Of a stretch of 64,000 nt of DNA, positions 15,001 through 27,400 are shown in pieces. The DNA is from Vanilla planifolia (lineage: Eukaryota; Streptophyta; Magnoliopsida; Asparagales; Orchidaceae): the NCBI GenBank assembly GCA_023846275.1, contig JAIUJO010000141.1, positions 640,001 to 704,000 on the forward strand. Direction: 5' to 3'. Numbering within the stretch: position 1 is the stretch's first letter; each line of letters starts with the position of its first letter. The position numbers and the translations under genes are program-made. The notes under the pieces are model-generated. The model worked only from the letters and a program-made list of their open reading frames with translations. It had not been told where the DNA came from and made no database searches.

Positions 15001-18000
15001 ATAAAAATATATCATAATTTTAGTGCTAAGGAAGTATATAATAATTCGAAAATTAAATAAATTAAAGCAACATAATATGACTAAATCACAACATTGTATA
15101 AGGTGCGTGATGAGGGATATAGAGTAACAAAATAATATACGAAAATTAATGACAAAATGTTTTAAAAAATCATATAAATTGTGTAACAAAGTAAAATTCA
15201 AAAATACTAAGATGATAGAAGTCATTATTCTTGATGATCAAATTTCTATTAAATTATGTGAAAATCCTTACAAAATTAAATATTTGAAAATTTTAGTTAA
15301 TATTTAATTCGTTGTGCTCATTAACACTAGTCCAACTCTTTTTTTATAGTTTAAATTTTTACAAATTAACAAAATGAATTAGTCTAAATTATAATACATT
15401 ATTATTTCAAAATTAAGTAATTATATAGTAATGATCAAACGAGATAAATCCAAGCAACAGAATATAACAAAATTAGAAGAATGTAATGGTCATATGAGAA
15501 GAAAGATAGAGTAACATAGTAATATGACCCAATTGAGCCAAAACAATTTGAGGAAATTAAGTAAAATTTGTTGGGAAGTTGCATTCAAACATAATGAGAA
15601 GATTAAGTGTAGCATACTTCATCATTAAATTAACTATGAAATGAATTGTCTCATAAAATATGTAAAAAGAATGGAAAATAAAATATTTAAAGGTGTAAAC
15701 ATTTATTCTTAATTAGATAGAGCATTTTAAAACTAAGCCTAGAACATTTTCTTATCTATGTTGAATCTCATTCAGAATTATTTTAATTACCAAAATAATT
15801 AGATGAAAATAAATAAAGCATTATTTCAATAACAAGAAAATATACATTTTAGCTAAAATGAGACAAATTAAAACCATCTGATATAATTAAATTAAAAGAA
15901 CATAGAAGTCACACCAAAATGAAATTTTAGTTTCATAGAAATATAACAAAATAAAAAAAAATATGCATCTACAAATATCATCGAAAACATGGAAAGCTCC
16001 ATAAAAGAATAGTTAAAACATTAAAATGACTATTAAGTTTGATATAACACAATGAGGTGACTCCCACGACGTTTGGTTAGTTTTCAACAAACAAAATTTT
16101 AAATTGCTAGAAATTACAAAATTAATTGAACAACAATAATAATGAATTACTGAGTTAACCTTAAATCGATACATAAAAGAGTCAAAAAGACATAAAATTA
16201 AAGAAATATAATATAATAAATAAAGTTTTATAATGGACACCCTAAAAGTAATTTAGGGTTGCATAAAACAAATTAAAGTGAAAAATTTGAACAAATAATA
16301 AAATTGTATACTAAGATTTCAAGATGATGGAGTACAACGTCCTTGATCACCAAAACTAGTTATGTATCAAAATATCACATAAAGCATACCAAAACAAAGA
16401 AAAATAAAATATTTTAAAAAAAAAATAAACGAAGTAGGGAACCATAAATAAAAAAAATTGACATTTGTTTCTTTCATATCAGATTGTGCTTTGAATTATT
16501 ATGATTTAACAAAGTATGGAAGCATAAATAGGAAAACTTATATTATAATATTAATTAAAAATGAAATAATGCTAAAACTAAACAACTTGAAGCAATGTAA
16601 TATAATCAAATTGGGGCAATGCAAATGTCTAATGTGAGATGATTGATAGTTACCTAGAAATATAATCAAATCATAGGAAGAAAATTATATCAAAGTGATG
16701 AATTATGTGAGAAAGTTAACTTCAAAGAGATTAAGGATATCAACTGCAATAACCTTGATAATCTTTTTAGGTATGAAAAAAAATTCCTTAGAAAATATGC
16801 CAAAACCCAAGAAAGTAAAACACAAAAACTTAAAAGGTTTATCTAATATGATAGAGCCCATCGAGACAAGTATAATCATGTATGCTTCATCTTAGTTAGA
16901 CTTAGTTGGAAATTATTACAAATCACAAAATTAATTAAGAAAATAAAATAAATAACTTTCAACAATATATTAGGCTAATATATATTAATATTGAAATTAT
17001 ATGAATTAAAGCAATGTAATAAAATATATAAAGGTACACAATAAAATAACAAGATCTAAAAAAAACTTTTAGTAAATAATATAAGTTAGGTTGAAATATT
17101 ACATTCCAAGATACTAAAAAAATTGAGAGTAACATCTTAAATCATCAATTTACTTAAAAATAAAATGTCTCATAAAACAAAAGTAAAACCTTAAGAAACA
17201 TTATTTTAAAAAAATCAAAAATAAATTTTGAAAATTATACAGCTCACTAAGATAGGAAAAAAATTGTTTGATTTCAATTTGATTGGACCGCATTTAAATT
17301 ACAAGAAAATGCTAAATTAAGCACCAATAAGTATAAACTATTACATTGAGGTTAATTAAATTCAAAATAAAAAAGAAACAAAGATAAATTGATGGAATAT
17401 AATAGAAAAGAATTGAAGTCAAATATATTAACCAAACAATTGCTAGATGATAAGAGTGTTAGACTCAAATATATTAACCAAACAATTCAAAGAAATGAAG
17501 TCAAATATATGGGATGGTTGCATTCTAAGATGCTAAAGAGATCGAGTGTAACATCACTGATGATAAATTAAAGTTTAAAGTAAGATCTCTCATAAAGCTT
17601 GCAAAAAATCTAAAATAAATAATTTTAGAATGTAAAAATAAATTTTTAATTTGACAGAGCCAGTCTAGATGAGTTTTATTACAATTGTTTCATCCCCATC
17701 ATACATCCTTTAGAATTATTATGGATTACAATAGTAATTTAACTTAAATTATAATAAATTATTTTCTCAATATTTAGTAAATAAATAAAATTTTAAATGT
17801 GATCAATTATAGAAATAAAATATAACCAAATAATAATATCTTTAAGTCATATAAGAGTAGAACTAAGTCTGATAGAAACATAACCAAGTAAAAGTGGACA
17901 ATTTGAATAAATGAGATAAATTGTTTCGAAGAGATGCAATGCAACATATTATAGAGGTCGAGTGCAACAAAGTTAAGGCATTCAAAAATTAAATGTTAAC

Positions 18001-18545
18001 AAAAATATCAAAATAGATATTTAATAAGATATAGCACATCTAGTCAAGTTAAACAACATCTATTTTTTCTACAATTATTGTGAATAATTACAAATTTTAA
18101 TAAACATTAATACTAACAAATTGTTATTTTAATAAAAATGAGATATATATTAATTCTAAATGACATAAATTGAATCAATGTAAAATAAGCTAATAAAAAT
18201 GATGTAAAGATCTCACAAGAAGAAATTAGGATTTATGTTAACCAAATCAAACCGAAATTTTTGATAAAATAAGAAAGTTTTTTATAGGAAAAATGTAATC
18301 TATGAAACAGTGGAGATTAAGTCTAACATTCTCATCTGCCAAAATAGGCACATATGAAAGTGCCATTTAAAGCATAATAGTGTCTTTAAAAATGAAGTGT
18401 TTAGAAAAAATTTTATACATAAATAAATATTTAATTGTATAAAACCCATTAATATGAGTACAACAACTTATGTTTTATTTTGATCTATCCTTATTTGGAA
18501 TCACTAAATTTTAAAAATTAAACAAGAATAAAAAGTGATGAACTA
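1..18545 (+). repeat. Degenerate ~400-bp tandem satellite-like array, block 1 (forward)
   Basis: The whole stretch is built from diverged head-to-tail copies of one A-rich unit of about 400 bp. Recurring marks in each unit, in order, are a gagataaattgaagcaatg-like box, an ataaccaaatcaaag-like box, a ggtcacatgagaggag-like box, a second ataaccaaatcaaag-like box, a gagtgtaacatcctt-like box followed by atcatcaaatta, an aaatatttaaaaatat tract, a gtttcatctc box with a following tggaattact, and a taataataaattattatttt tract. The gagtgtaacatcc box recurs for example near 3975, 4409, 4812, 5233, 5654, 10894, 11248, 11649, 12018, 12435, 13588, 14004, 15220, 15607, 16331, 16743, 17120 and 17544, mostly 370-430 bp apart. 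I estimate about 46 units. The array is open at the left window edge. No gene was seen; short open frames on the minus strand are by-products of composition. Confidence 0.88.
17419..17487 (+). repeat. 23-bp exact direct repeat, 46-bp period, inside array unit
   Basis: A 23-base segment starting tcaaatatattaacc is present twice (17419-17441 and 17465-17487), exactly repeated at a 46-bp offset. It is a local tandem duplication inside one ~400-bp unit and looks much younger than the surrounding unit-to-unit divergence. Confidence 0.85.
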
Positions 18546-18660
18546 TTATTGAGGATGTCAAATTTGATCGCCATAGGATCTTTAAGTGGAACATTTATAT
18601 GCACTTTTCCTGACATTTTTATCTGTCGCATTTGCGGATCCAGAAAGTTATTCTTATCAA
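18546..18660. other. Inversion junction between the two array blocks
   Basis: Up to about 18,545 the repeat reads forward and ends in the gaactattatt part of a unit. From about 18,553 the complement of the gagtgtaacatcc box appears (gatgtcaaatttgatcgcc), and from about 18,660 a regular reverse-orientation unit follows (aactttcttataaaattt, then the ggttatatt and ttgcttcaattt boxes). Between them about 80-90 bp (roughly 18,575-18,655, including gtcgcatttgcggatcc) matches no part of the unit that I can recognise. Confidence 0.7.
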
Positions 18661-20689
18661 CTTTGCTATTATGGAATTCAACTTTCTTATAAAATTTAAG
18701 TAATGTCGATCATTTTTCACCTTCTTTGGTCATATTAGTTTACAACTATAAATGCCTCCTCATGAGCCATTTACATCACCTTCATTTGGTTATATTATAT
18801 TGCTTCAATTTATTTAATTATATCATTAATATATAACTATTTGATATAAAAATAACTATTTTTTATTATTTATCCTTATTAAATTTTACAATTCATGGTA
18901 ACCATAGATGAGATCAAACTGATTTGAACAAATGTTTTTTGACGTGTTGATATGCGATATACAATTTATTATTTATTTTTATGTTTTCAATATCTTTATT
19001 TTCTATAGTGCTTTAATTCTTTACAAGAATTTTCAATTCGCATTTGATTTGTCAATCAAGAATGTTACACTAAATCAACTTATTGGAATGTGACTCTCCC
19101 ATGTAATTTATCTTATTTCTTCAAATTTTTTTCTTTTATTTTATGATGTTATTATGAAATGATAAAACTCTCATCTGGCGACTTATATATTACTTTGATG
19201 AGATATTTATTCATTTTACTTTTTTTAGAATTTAATATAATTATGTACATAACATTATTCTTTAACATTATTTATTCTTATTTATTATGCTAATTCCTAA
19301 TAATAAGAAAAGAGGACAATTAAGAGAAAATAAGCATCACTGGACCTGTCTTGAAAAGTTATATACAATTAAAAATATATTTTTTTATTTTTAAATATTT
19401 TATTTTCTAAACTTTCTTTGCATTCAATAATCCATTTAGATTTGAACATTATTTGATGATTGAGGATATTACTCTCAATGTCTTAACTATATTTGAAATC
19501 AACTTTTCTATGCAACTTACCTTATTTTTTCAAAACTATTTTTCTTTCGATCAGTGTTTTATAATGAATCTCAACATCACATGCTATATCACCTTTATAT
19601 CAACTTGATCTTTTTATATCACGTTATTTACATTTATCTCATTTGAGCTTCAATATATATTAGTTAATATCAAAATAATAATTAATTATCAATTGTGATT
19701 ATTTATTATTTTAATTCCAAGTAATTCCAAATGATTTTCCATCTTGATGAAGCAAACGACATTGGACTTGTCTCTACAAGCTTTATCCATTAATAAAATA
19801 ACTTTTTTATTTTAAATATGTGTTCTTTCCATTTCTACATGGTTTTATTATCGAGGGGGTTATATTTATTCTCTTTAGTAGTCTAGAAAGAAACTTTTTG
19901 GTAAAATTTATCTCTTTTTTCAAATTTTATTATTGAGTTTGTTTCATTACTGTGTAATTCTGAATGAAAAAGCATTCTTTTTAATTTTAAGTTGCTATAT
20001 ATTACATTATTGAAATTAAATTATTTTTAGTTTTAATATATATTTACTTAACAATATAGGAATGCTTTGTTATTTTTTTATTATTTACAATGCAATTCGA
20101 TATAGTTTGAAACAAGGAGATCAAGATGAAGCAAACATGTTTGAACTCATCTCCAATACCTCTATCCAAATTAATAATTTTTTTGTAGTATTAAATAATT
20201 TATTTTTTAGGCATGCTATAGGTGACATTTTGATTCATAGAGAAATTGACGATTGCCAATGATACACTTGTTCAACTTAGTATTTTAGAATGCAACTTTC
20301 ACATGTAAGTTATCTTATTCCTTCTCATTTTTTCTTTGATTTAGATTTATTACTATGTAAATCAAAATATTTTTACTTGTGAACCTTACATCACTTTAAT
20401 TTTGATGTATTACATTGATTCAATTAATCCCATTTGAACTGTAAATAAATATTTTATTAATATTCAAAAAAATTTATAAATATTTAGGTTTAGTTATTAT
20501 ATTAATTTATAGAAATTACAAATGAGGCATGATCGGGAATAAATAAATGCTGTTGAACTCATCTTGAAAAGCTCGATCATCATAAATATTCATTTCTATA
20601 TTTTGTAATATTTTATTTTTTGATATTTTGCACACTTTAGGAGACCTTTGAATTCATACGTTATTTAATAATCAATAATTATAAATTAA

Positions 20690-21420
20690 TTGTTATTAAA
20701 ATTGCAAATATTTTATATACAGATATAGGAGTAATAACTCAATATGACAACCTATCAATCATGTTTAGAGTTACTAAAAATTGTTAACATGTTTAGGGAC
20801 TTGAATTCTTAACCCTTTTATAGTACCTAATATGTTTAAGGTGCTTTCAATAAACTTCGTTTTTATTCCTCATAAGTAATTATTCTTTTATTATTATCTT
20901 TAGTTAGTATAATTATACTAATTAATTATTATGTTTATAATTACTTTTTTTCATTTGTTATTAAGATAATGCGAAGAGTGATAAAAAATATTCTCACGGT
21001 TATGGAGAACAAGTAACGGTTTTGAAAATAAAATATTTTTTAAGATGATTAATTTAAAAAAAAATTAATCCTTATTTCTTCTAATAGATAACTATATCAA
21101 GTTTAATATTTTAATTAAAGTAAAATTGAAATACAAATAATTAAATTAAAATAATTTCTCTTTGTGGTTTCCTATCAAACTGAGATGGTCATCATGAGAT
21201 TTGAGAATTGTTCATCTTCTTCATTTTGTTCTCACTCGAACACCTGCATCAGCTATCTAATCTCTAAAAATTCATTATAACAGACTTATTAGAAATACTT
21301 AGGATTTTTTACAATCAAACGAAGCAACATGGCTAGATGTCAATGATAGATCATGGTATTAATGAAATTGATGTTCTTGGGCCTTCTTGAGGAATTTGAT
21401 CAAATTAAGCCTTCAATTAT
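20690..21420. other. Non-repeat interruption of array block 2
   Basis: About 730 bp in which the marks of the ~400-bp unit are absent; they resume at about 21,430 with the cttttatgagat-type box. The segment contains a perfect 18-bp palindrome (ttagtataattatactaa, 20904-20921) and a short inverted repeat gattaattt...aaattaatc at about 21,046-21,069. No open frame, terminal inverted repeat or target duplication was recognised. It may be a small inserted element or an extremely diverged unit. Confidence 0.5.
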
Positions 21421-24400
21421 ATATTTTTATATAATTTATTTGATAAACTTTTTGCAAGTTTTATGAGATGTTTTTAATCATACATGATAAGATGTTCTAA
21501 GATAATATATATTAAACTCCTTCTCATCTCAAAATCTAATTTTCCTTTATAAGTTCTCATTTCTTGAAACAATTTACTTTGATATGGTCATATTTTTATG
21601 TAGCTCTATATCTCATTTCATGTGTCATTTAATTACTTCGCATTGGTTTTATTATACTATTTCCATTTATTTCATTTCAACTTTGATATATTTTTAATTT
21701 ATAAAAAATAATAATTTTATTATTTATGGCTATTTCAATTATTAAATAACGTTAATCCTAGACAAGGTTCGATGTAGAAGAGGATAACATCGTTGAACTC
21801 ATCTTAATAAAGTCCATCCAAGTAAACTTTATTTTTTAATTTTTTGAAAAACTTTTTTTAATTGTTTTGGCATATTTTATGAATCATTTTGTTTTGTATA
21901 GGATTAGATTATTGAGAATGTTATACTTGAACTCCTTAGTATTTAGTAATAAGAATTTGATGTATAATTTATTTCATTTTTAAAAATGTTTTGCTTCAAC
22001 TTTATTATGTGACTATAAAACTTTAATACCCCTCTTATGTGACCTTTATGTAATTTTCGTTGTATTACACCTTATTTCTTTAATTCATTCATCATATTTA
22101 AGATTTAATATTTTTTATTTATATGTAAAATAATTTTTTTAAATGTGCTCGTTGAATTTGGTATTTTTTAGGTATTCTAAACAAGTTCTTCTTGAGATGA
22201 AAAAGATATTGTTAGATCATCTCGAAGGGATCTCTCTAATTAAATAATCTTTTCCATATTTTTAAATATTTTATTTTCTATAGCCTTGGCATGCTTTATA
22301 AGAATTTCGATTTGTAGATTTCTTAATAGTCAAAGATATTACACCAGATCTCCACATTGCCTTGGAATTTTACTTTCTTAATAAAATTCATCTCAGTTCT
22401 TCAATTTGTTATTCTTTTATTTAGTTATGTTATTATTTAACACTAAGTCACCTCTTGCATCCCCATTTGTGTTGCCATGATTTTTTTTATATTCAATACT
22501 TTAGTTTTCTATTTTAGTTTTAATATATACTAATTGAATATCATTTTTCTTTTATGATTTATGCCTATTTTCTTCAATAAATCATAGTAATCACAAATGG
22601 GGCCCAATCAATAGGAAATAAACATTATTAAGCTTATCTCAATGAGCTCTAACCAACTTAAACCTTGATTTTTTTTTTAATTTTAGGTATTTTATTTTTA
22701 ATGGTTTTTGTAATATTTATGAGTTATTCTTATTAGAGTTAATATCTAAGGAAGTTACATAGGATCATTTCTTCATTATTTTCTCATTGATATGGTTTTA
22801 TTATTCTCTTTCCATTTGTCTCATTTTAGTTTTAATAAATCCTCTCCTCTATTTAAAATAATAACATATTATTACAAATGCTTATTTATTTTGTCAATTC
22901 ATAGTAATTATGAAAAGGATGCGATTGAGACAAAACATGTATTGTTAGTCATTTTAGCAAGCTTTACAAAGCTATGTATTGATCTCTATATTTCAGAATG
23001 TTTTATTTTAAATTATTTTAACAAGCTTTATGAGATATTTCAATTCCTATGTTATTTGACGATCAAAGATGTTATCCTCCATCTCCTTACTATGTTAACT
23101 TAGTTTTCTAAATCATTTCACTTTGAATTGGTTATTTAAATTTGTAACTTTGCATGTCATCACTTACAAACTTTAAATCATGATGTGTGGTCACATTGTA
23201 TTACTATAATTAATCTCATTTAAATTTCAATATTTATTTAGATAATATTAAAATAATATTTATTAATATTTATGCTTAATTTTTTTTGTGGCTGGTCTAG
23301 TATTAATGCGCTCTATATGACAAAATATTTATTTATATAATTCAAAATATTTTATTTTTTAGGGTTTTGACACATTTTATATGATAATTTGATTCCTACT
23401 TGATTTTGTAATAAAGGATATTATACATGATGTCCTTATTACCTTTAAATGCAACAAATTCATGCAATTTACCACTCACAAATTTTTTTCTTTTCATTTT
23501 TTATTATTTCCATTTAACTATAAATCTCTTATGTGCAACGCTTGTGTCATTTTGATTTCATTTTGTTGGATTGATTCAAAATATCTCATTTTTTAATATA
23601 TATTTCAATTAATATTAAAAAATACTTTATTATTTTTTTGCTCATTCACTTTGGTATTGAAATATTGTATATTTAAACAATTTTAAAATATTTTTTGAGC
23701 TACTATTGATGAGCGATATCCTATTAAATATTTGATTAATACCAAATTTAACAATGAAAGGATTTTATACACAATTTCCTTAGTATTTTAGAATGTAAAT
23801 TTCATGTATAATTCATAAAATTACTTCAAATTCTTTGTTAGATTTGACTAATTTACAATATCATTTCAACTCTTCTCAAAATGTGACCTTTACATCACTT
23901 CTATTTGGCTGCATTACATTACTTCAACTTAAATGATGTTATCTTTAATATATATTTGCTAAATTTTTAAATAACAATTTATAATGTTTTTTATTTAAGT
24001 TGGAATTTTTTATTAATTCCAAACTTTGTCCATTCATGACAAAACAAATGTTACTAACCTAATTTTAAAGAGCTTTATCCAATTAAGTACTAATTTCTAT
24101 ATTTTTATCTCATTTCTTTAAAATTTTGCTTTTCATTTTTTAATACTATCTAATAGTAAATTTCAACTCTTGTGACATTTGCATAACTCTTATTTGGTTA
24201 TATTGTAGCACTTCAATTATACTTATATTTCAATTTATATTTCCTGATAGTAAAGGTATATTTTTTTATTTCTTATAATTATTTACTCTGGAAGTTTAAA
24301 TCAATCCTAAACAAGTTATGATTGAGACAAAACAAATGCTAGACTCATTTGACACTCTTTATAAATTAAATATTCATTTTTTTTGTTTTTTAAAAAATTT

Positions 24401-27400
24401 TACTTTTTAGCAAGTTTTAATAGATATTTTTATTTGTACCCTATTTGATAATTGATAATATTACACCTAATCTCTTTAACTCCAAATCTTTTCTCCTTTG
24501 AGCTTCACATCATTTTTGTTTGGTTTTATTAAATTTATTCAATTTATCTCATTTAAGCTTTAGTATTTATTTAAATAATAATAATAAAATAACATATTTT
24601 TTAGATAATTTTACTTCCTTGGTGATTCATAATAATTCTAAATGAGATCTAATTGAGATGAAATAAACATTGTTGGATGTGTAAGTAGCTCTATATAATT
24701 AAATATTCATTCTTAAATTTATAGATTTTTTTTTCTAGTATCTTTACATGCTTTATGAAACATTTGGATTTGTGCCTTATTTGAATTCCAACAATGTCAC
24801 ATTTAGCCTCCTTAATATTTCATAATGCAACTTTGTCAAATAATTTATCTCATTACTGAAACCTTTGTCTATAGATTTTGATGCATTTCTATGCAGCTTA
24901 AGGTTTCTTATTATGGAGCTAATACCTTCTTTTGATTTTCTTATATTACAATACCTTATGCTGTCTAATTTTACCTTTCACATATATTTACTTAATACTA
25001 AAATAATACTCTATTGTTATTTTTGTTATTTACTTCCACAATTAATAATATCTTTAAATGAGGCAAAATAGAGGGTGAACAAATGTCACAGGACTCATCT
25101 CAATAAGAGAAACCCAATTTGGAATTAATTACTATATTTTAAAATATGTATTTTCTTTTAGTTTGGCATGATTTTAAAAGTATTACAATTCATATATCTT
25201 TTGGCAATCAAGGTTGCATTTAGCATATTAGAACATGATTTTATAGTATAATTTATCTTATTTATTTGCTTTTGCAACAATATATCTCATCCAACTTTAA
25301 TATCTATTTACTAAATATTAAAAAATAATTTATTATCCTTTATGCCTTCTTGGTTTTGTAATTTATAATAATATTAAATGTCATTTGATTGAGATAAAAG
25401 AAACATCATTGAACTAATAATAATGATTATTATAAATTTAAATATATATTTTTTTTAATTTTTTAATTTTCAAATTTAGAATTTTTACATGTTTTATAAG
25501 ATATTATGTTTCATACATATTTTTATTGTTGAGAATGTTATACTTTATCGCATTAATATCTCTATATTTGCTTTCCCATAAACTTTTTCTAATTTTTTAA
25601 TTTTTTTCCTTTGATGTGGAATTATACATCCTTTGTGTAACCTCTATAATGACTTTATTTTGTTATACTACCGTTTTTTATTTATCTTTTTCTAACTTTA
25701 ATACATATTTTTAAATATTAAAAAGATATTTTTTGTGCATATTTATTTCCATAATTCACAATAATCTTTAACGACATCTGATTGACAGGTAACAACTACC
25801 ATTAGCTTTGACTTGACGAGCTTTATCAAATTAAATATTCATTTTTTTATATTTAAATTTTTTTTTTGTAGTGTTTTTTCAACTATTTTCAGACCTTTTT
25901 ACTCCTACTTGATTCGATGATCATCGAAGGTATGCTCCATTTTTAAGTATTTTGGGCAATGTCATTCCCTTATAATACAACTAATTTCTTCAAATGCTAG
26001 ACTTTGATTTGTTTTATTGTGATGCAACTCTAAATCTCTTCATGTTTGTTGATTAAACTATTTGGTATGCTTATATACATTAATTCAATCAACTTCATTT
26101 CAACTTAAATATATTTTTACATAACAGTAAAAAATACTTTATTAATATTAATGCTTACTTACATTCATAATTCATAGTAGTTCCTAATTAATCAGATTGA
26201 GATGAAAATAATTTTGTGAGATTTGAGTCAAATAACAATAACCATTTTGGTATCAATTTTTATATTTTTAAATTCTTTATTTTATAAAGTTTTGGTAGGC
26301 TTTGCAAGATATTTTAATCAATAAAAGGTTTGACGATCAATGACCTTACCCTCTATGTCCTTACTAGTCTTAAACGCAACCTTCTCCTATAATTTATATC
26401 TCAACAAATATTTTGCTTTGATTTGGTTGCTTTAATATGTAAATCTAGATCTCCTTTCATGTCTCCTTTACATCATTATGACCTTGTAACGTTAGATTCT
26501 TTAATTATATGTCTTTTTTCCCTGTGACAAACATTTACATAGTATTAAAAAAGTTAGATCTATAATTAATTATATCTTTTAATTTATTAATTCATAGTAA
26601 TTCTAAATGTTGCCTAATAGAAAAGAAACAACATCATTGGACTCATCTCAATGAGAAATATTCAAATAAATACTTATTTTTTATTATTTTAATTATTTTC
26701 TTTTTAGTGGTCCACGAATTTCTTTCAAATATTTCTACTTGTCCCTCATTTTTATGATTAAGAAAGTTACAATTGATCTCCTTAGTATCTTACGATACAA
26801 CTTTCTTATATAATTTATCTTCTTTTATTCTAAAGTTTTGTTATAATTTTTATCCTATGTCACACTAAATCTAATCTCGTGTGACATTTACATCTTTTCA
26901 TTTGGCTATATTTTAAAAATTCAATTTATCCAATTTCTACTTCAATATATATCTAGGTAACACTAAATTACACTATTTATTAGGGTAACCTAATAATTAA
27001 TTTTCTTGTAATTCCAATAGTGATTTGATCAAGAGAGAAAATAGGTATTAGACATACCTCAATGAGATATATCTAATTAAATATTATTTTTATATTTTAA
27101 GTAATTAATTTTCAAAGATTTTTTCATTCTTTGAGATTCATTTTGATTCAAAGCTTGTTTGATGATTCTGGATGTTACACTTCATCTACTAAGCATCATG
27201 GAATACAATTATCACATATAATTGATCATTATCTTCAAATATTTCCGAATTGATTTTGTTATATTACAATACTTCTAATTATGTCTTTTAAAATTTATCA
27301 TAAATATATATTTTATTTTAAACTACTCATTTGCATTTTTTATGAACTTCTTTTTTTTTGTATTCTATAGTAATTCCAAATGTTGTTGCAACCAAGTAAT

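Noticed and set aside
20690..21420. Classical MITE or DNA transposon
   Set aside because: No terminal inverted repeats or target duplication could be found at its ends; left as unclassified.
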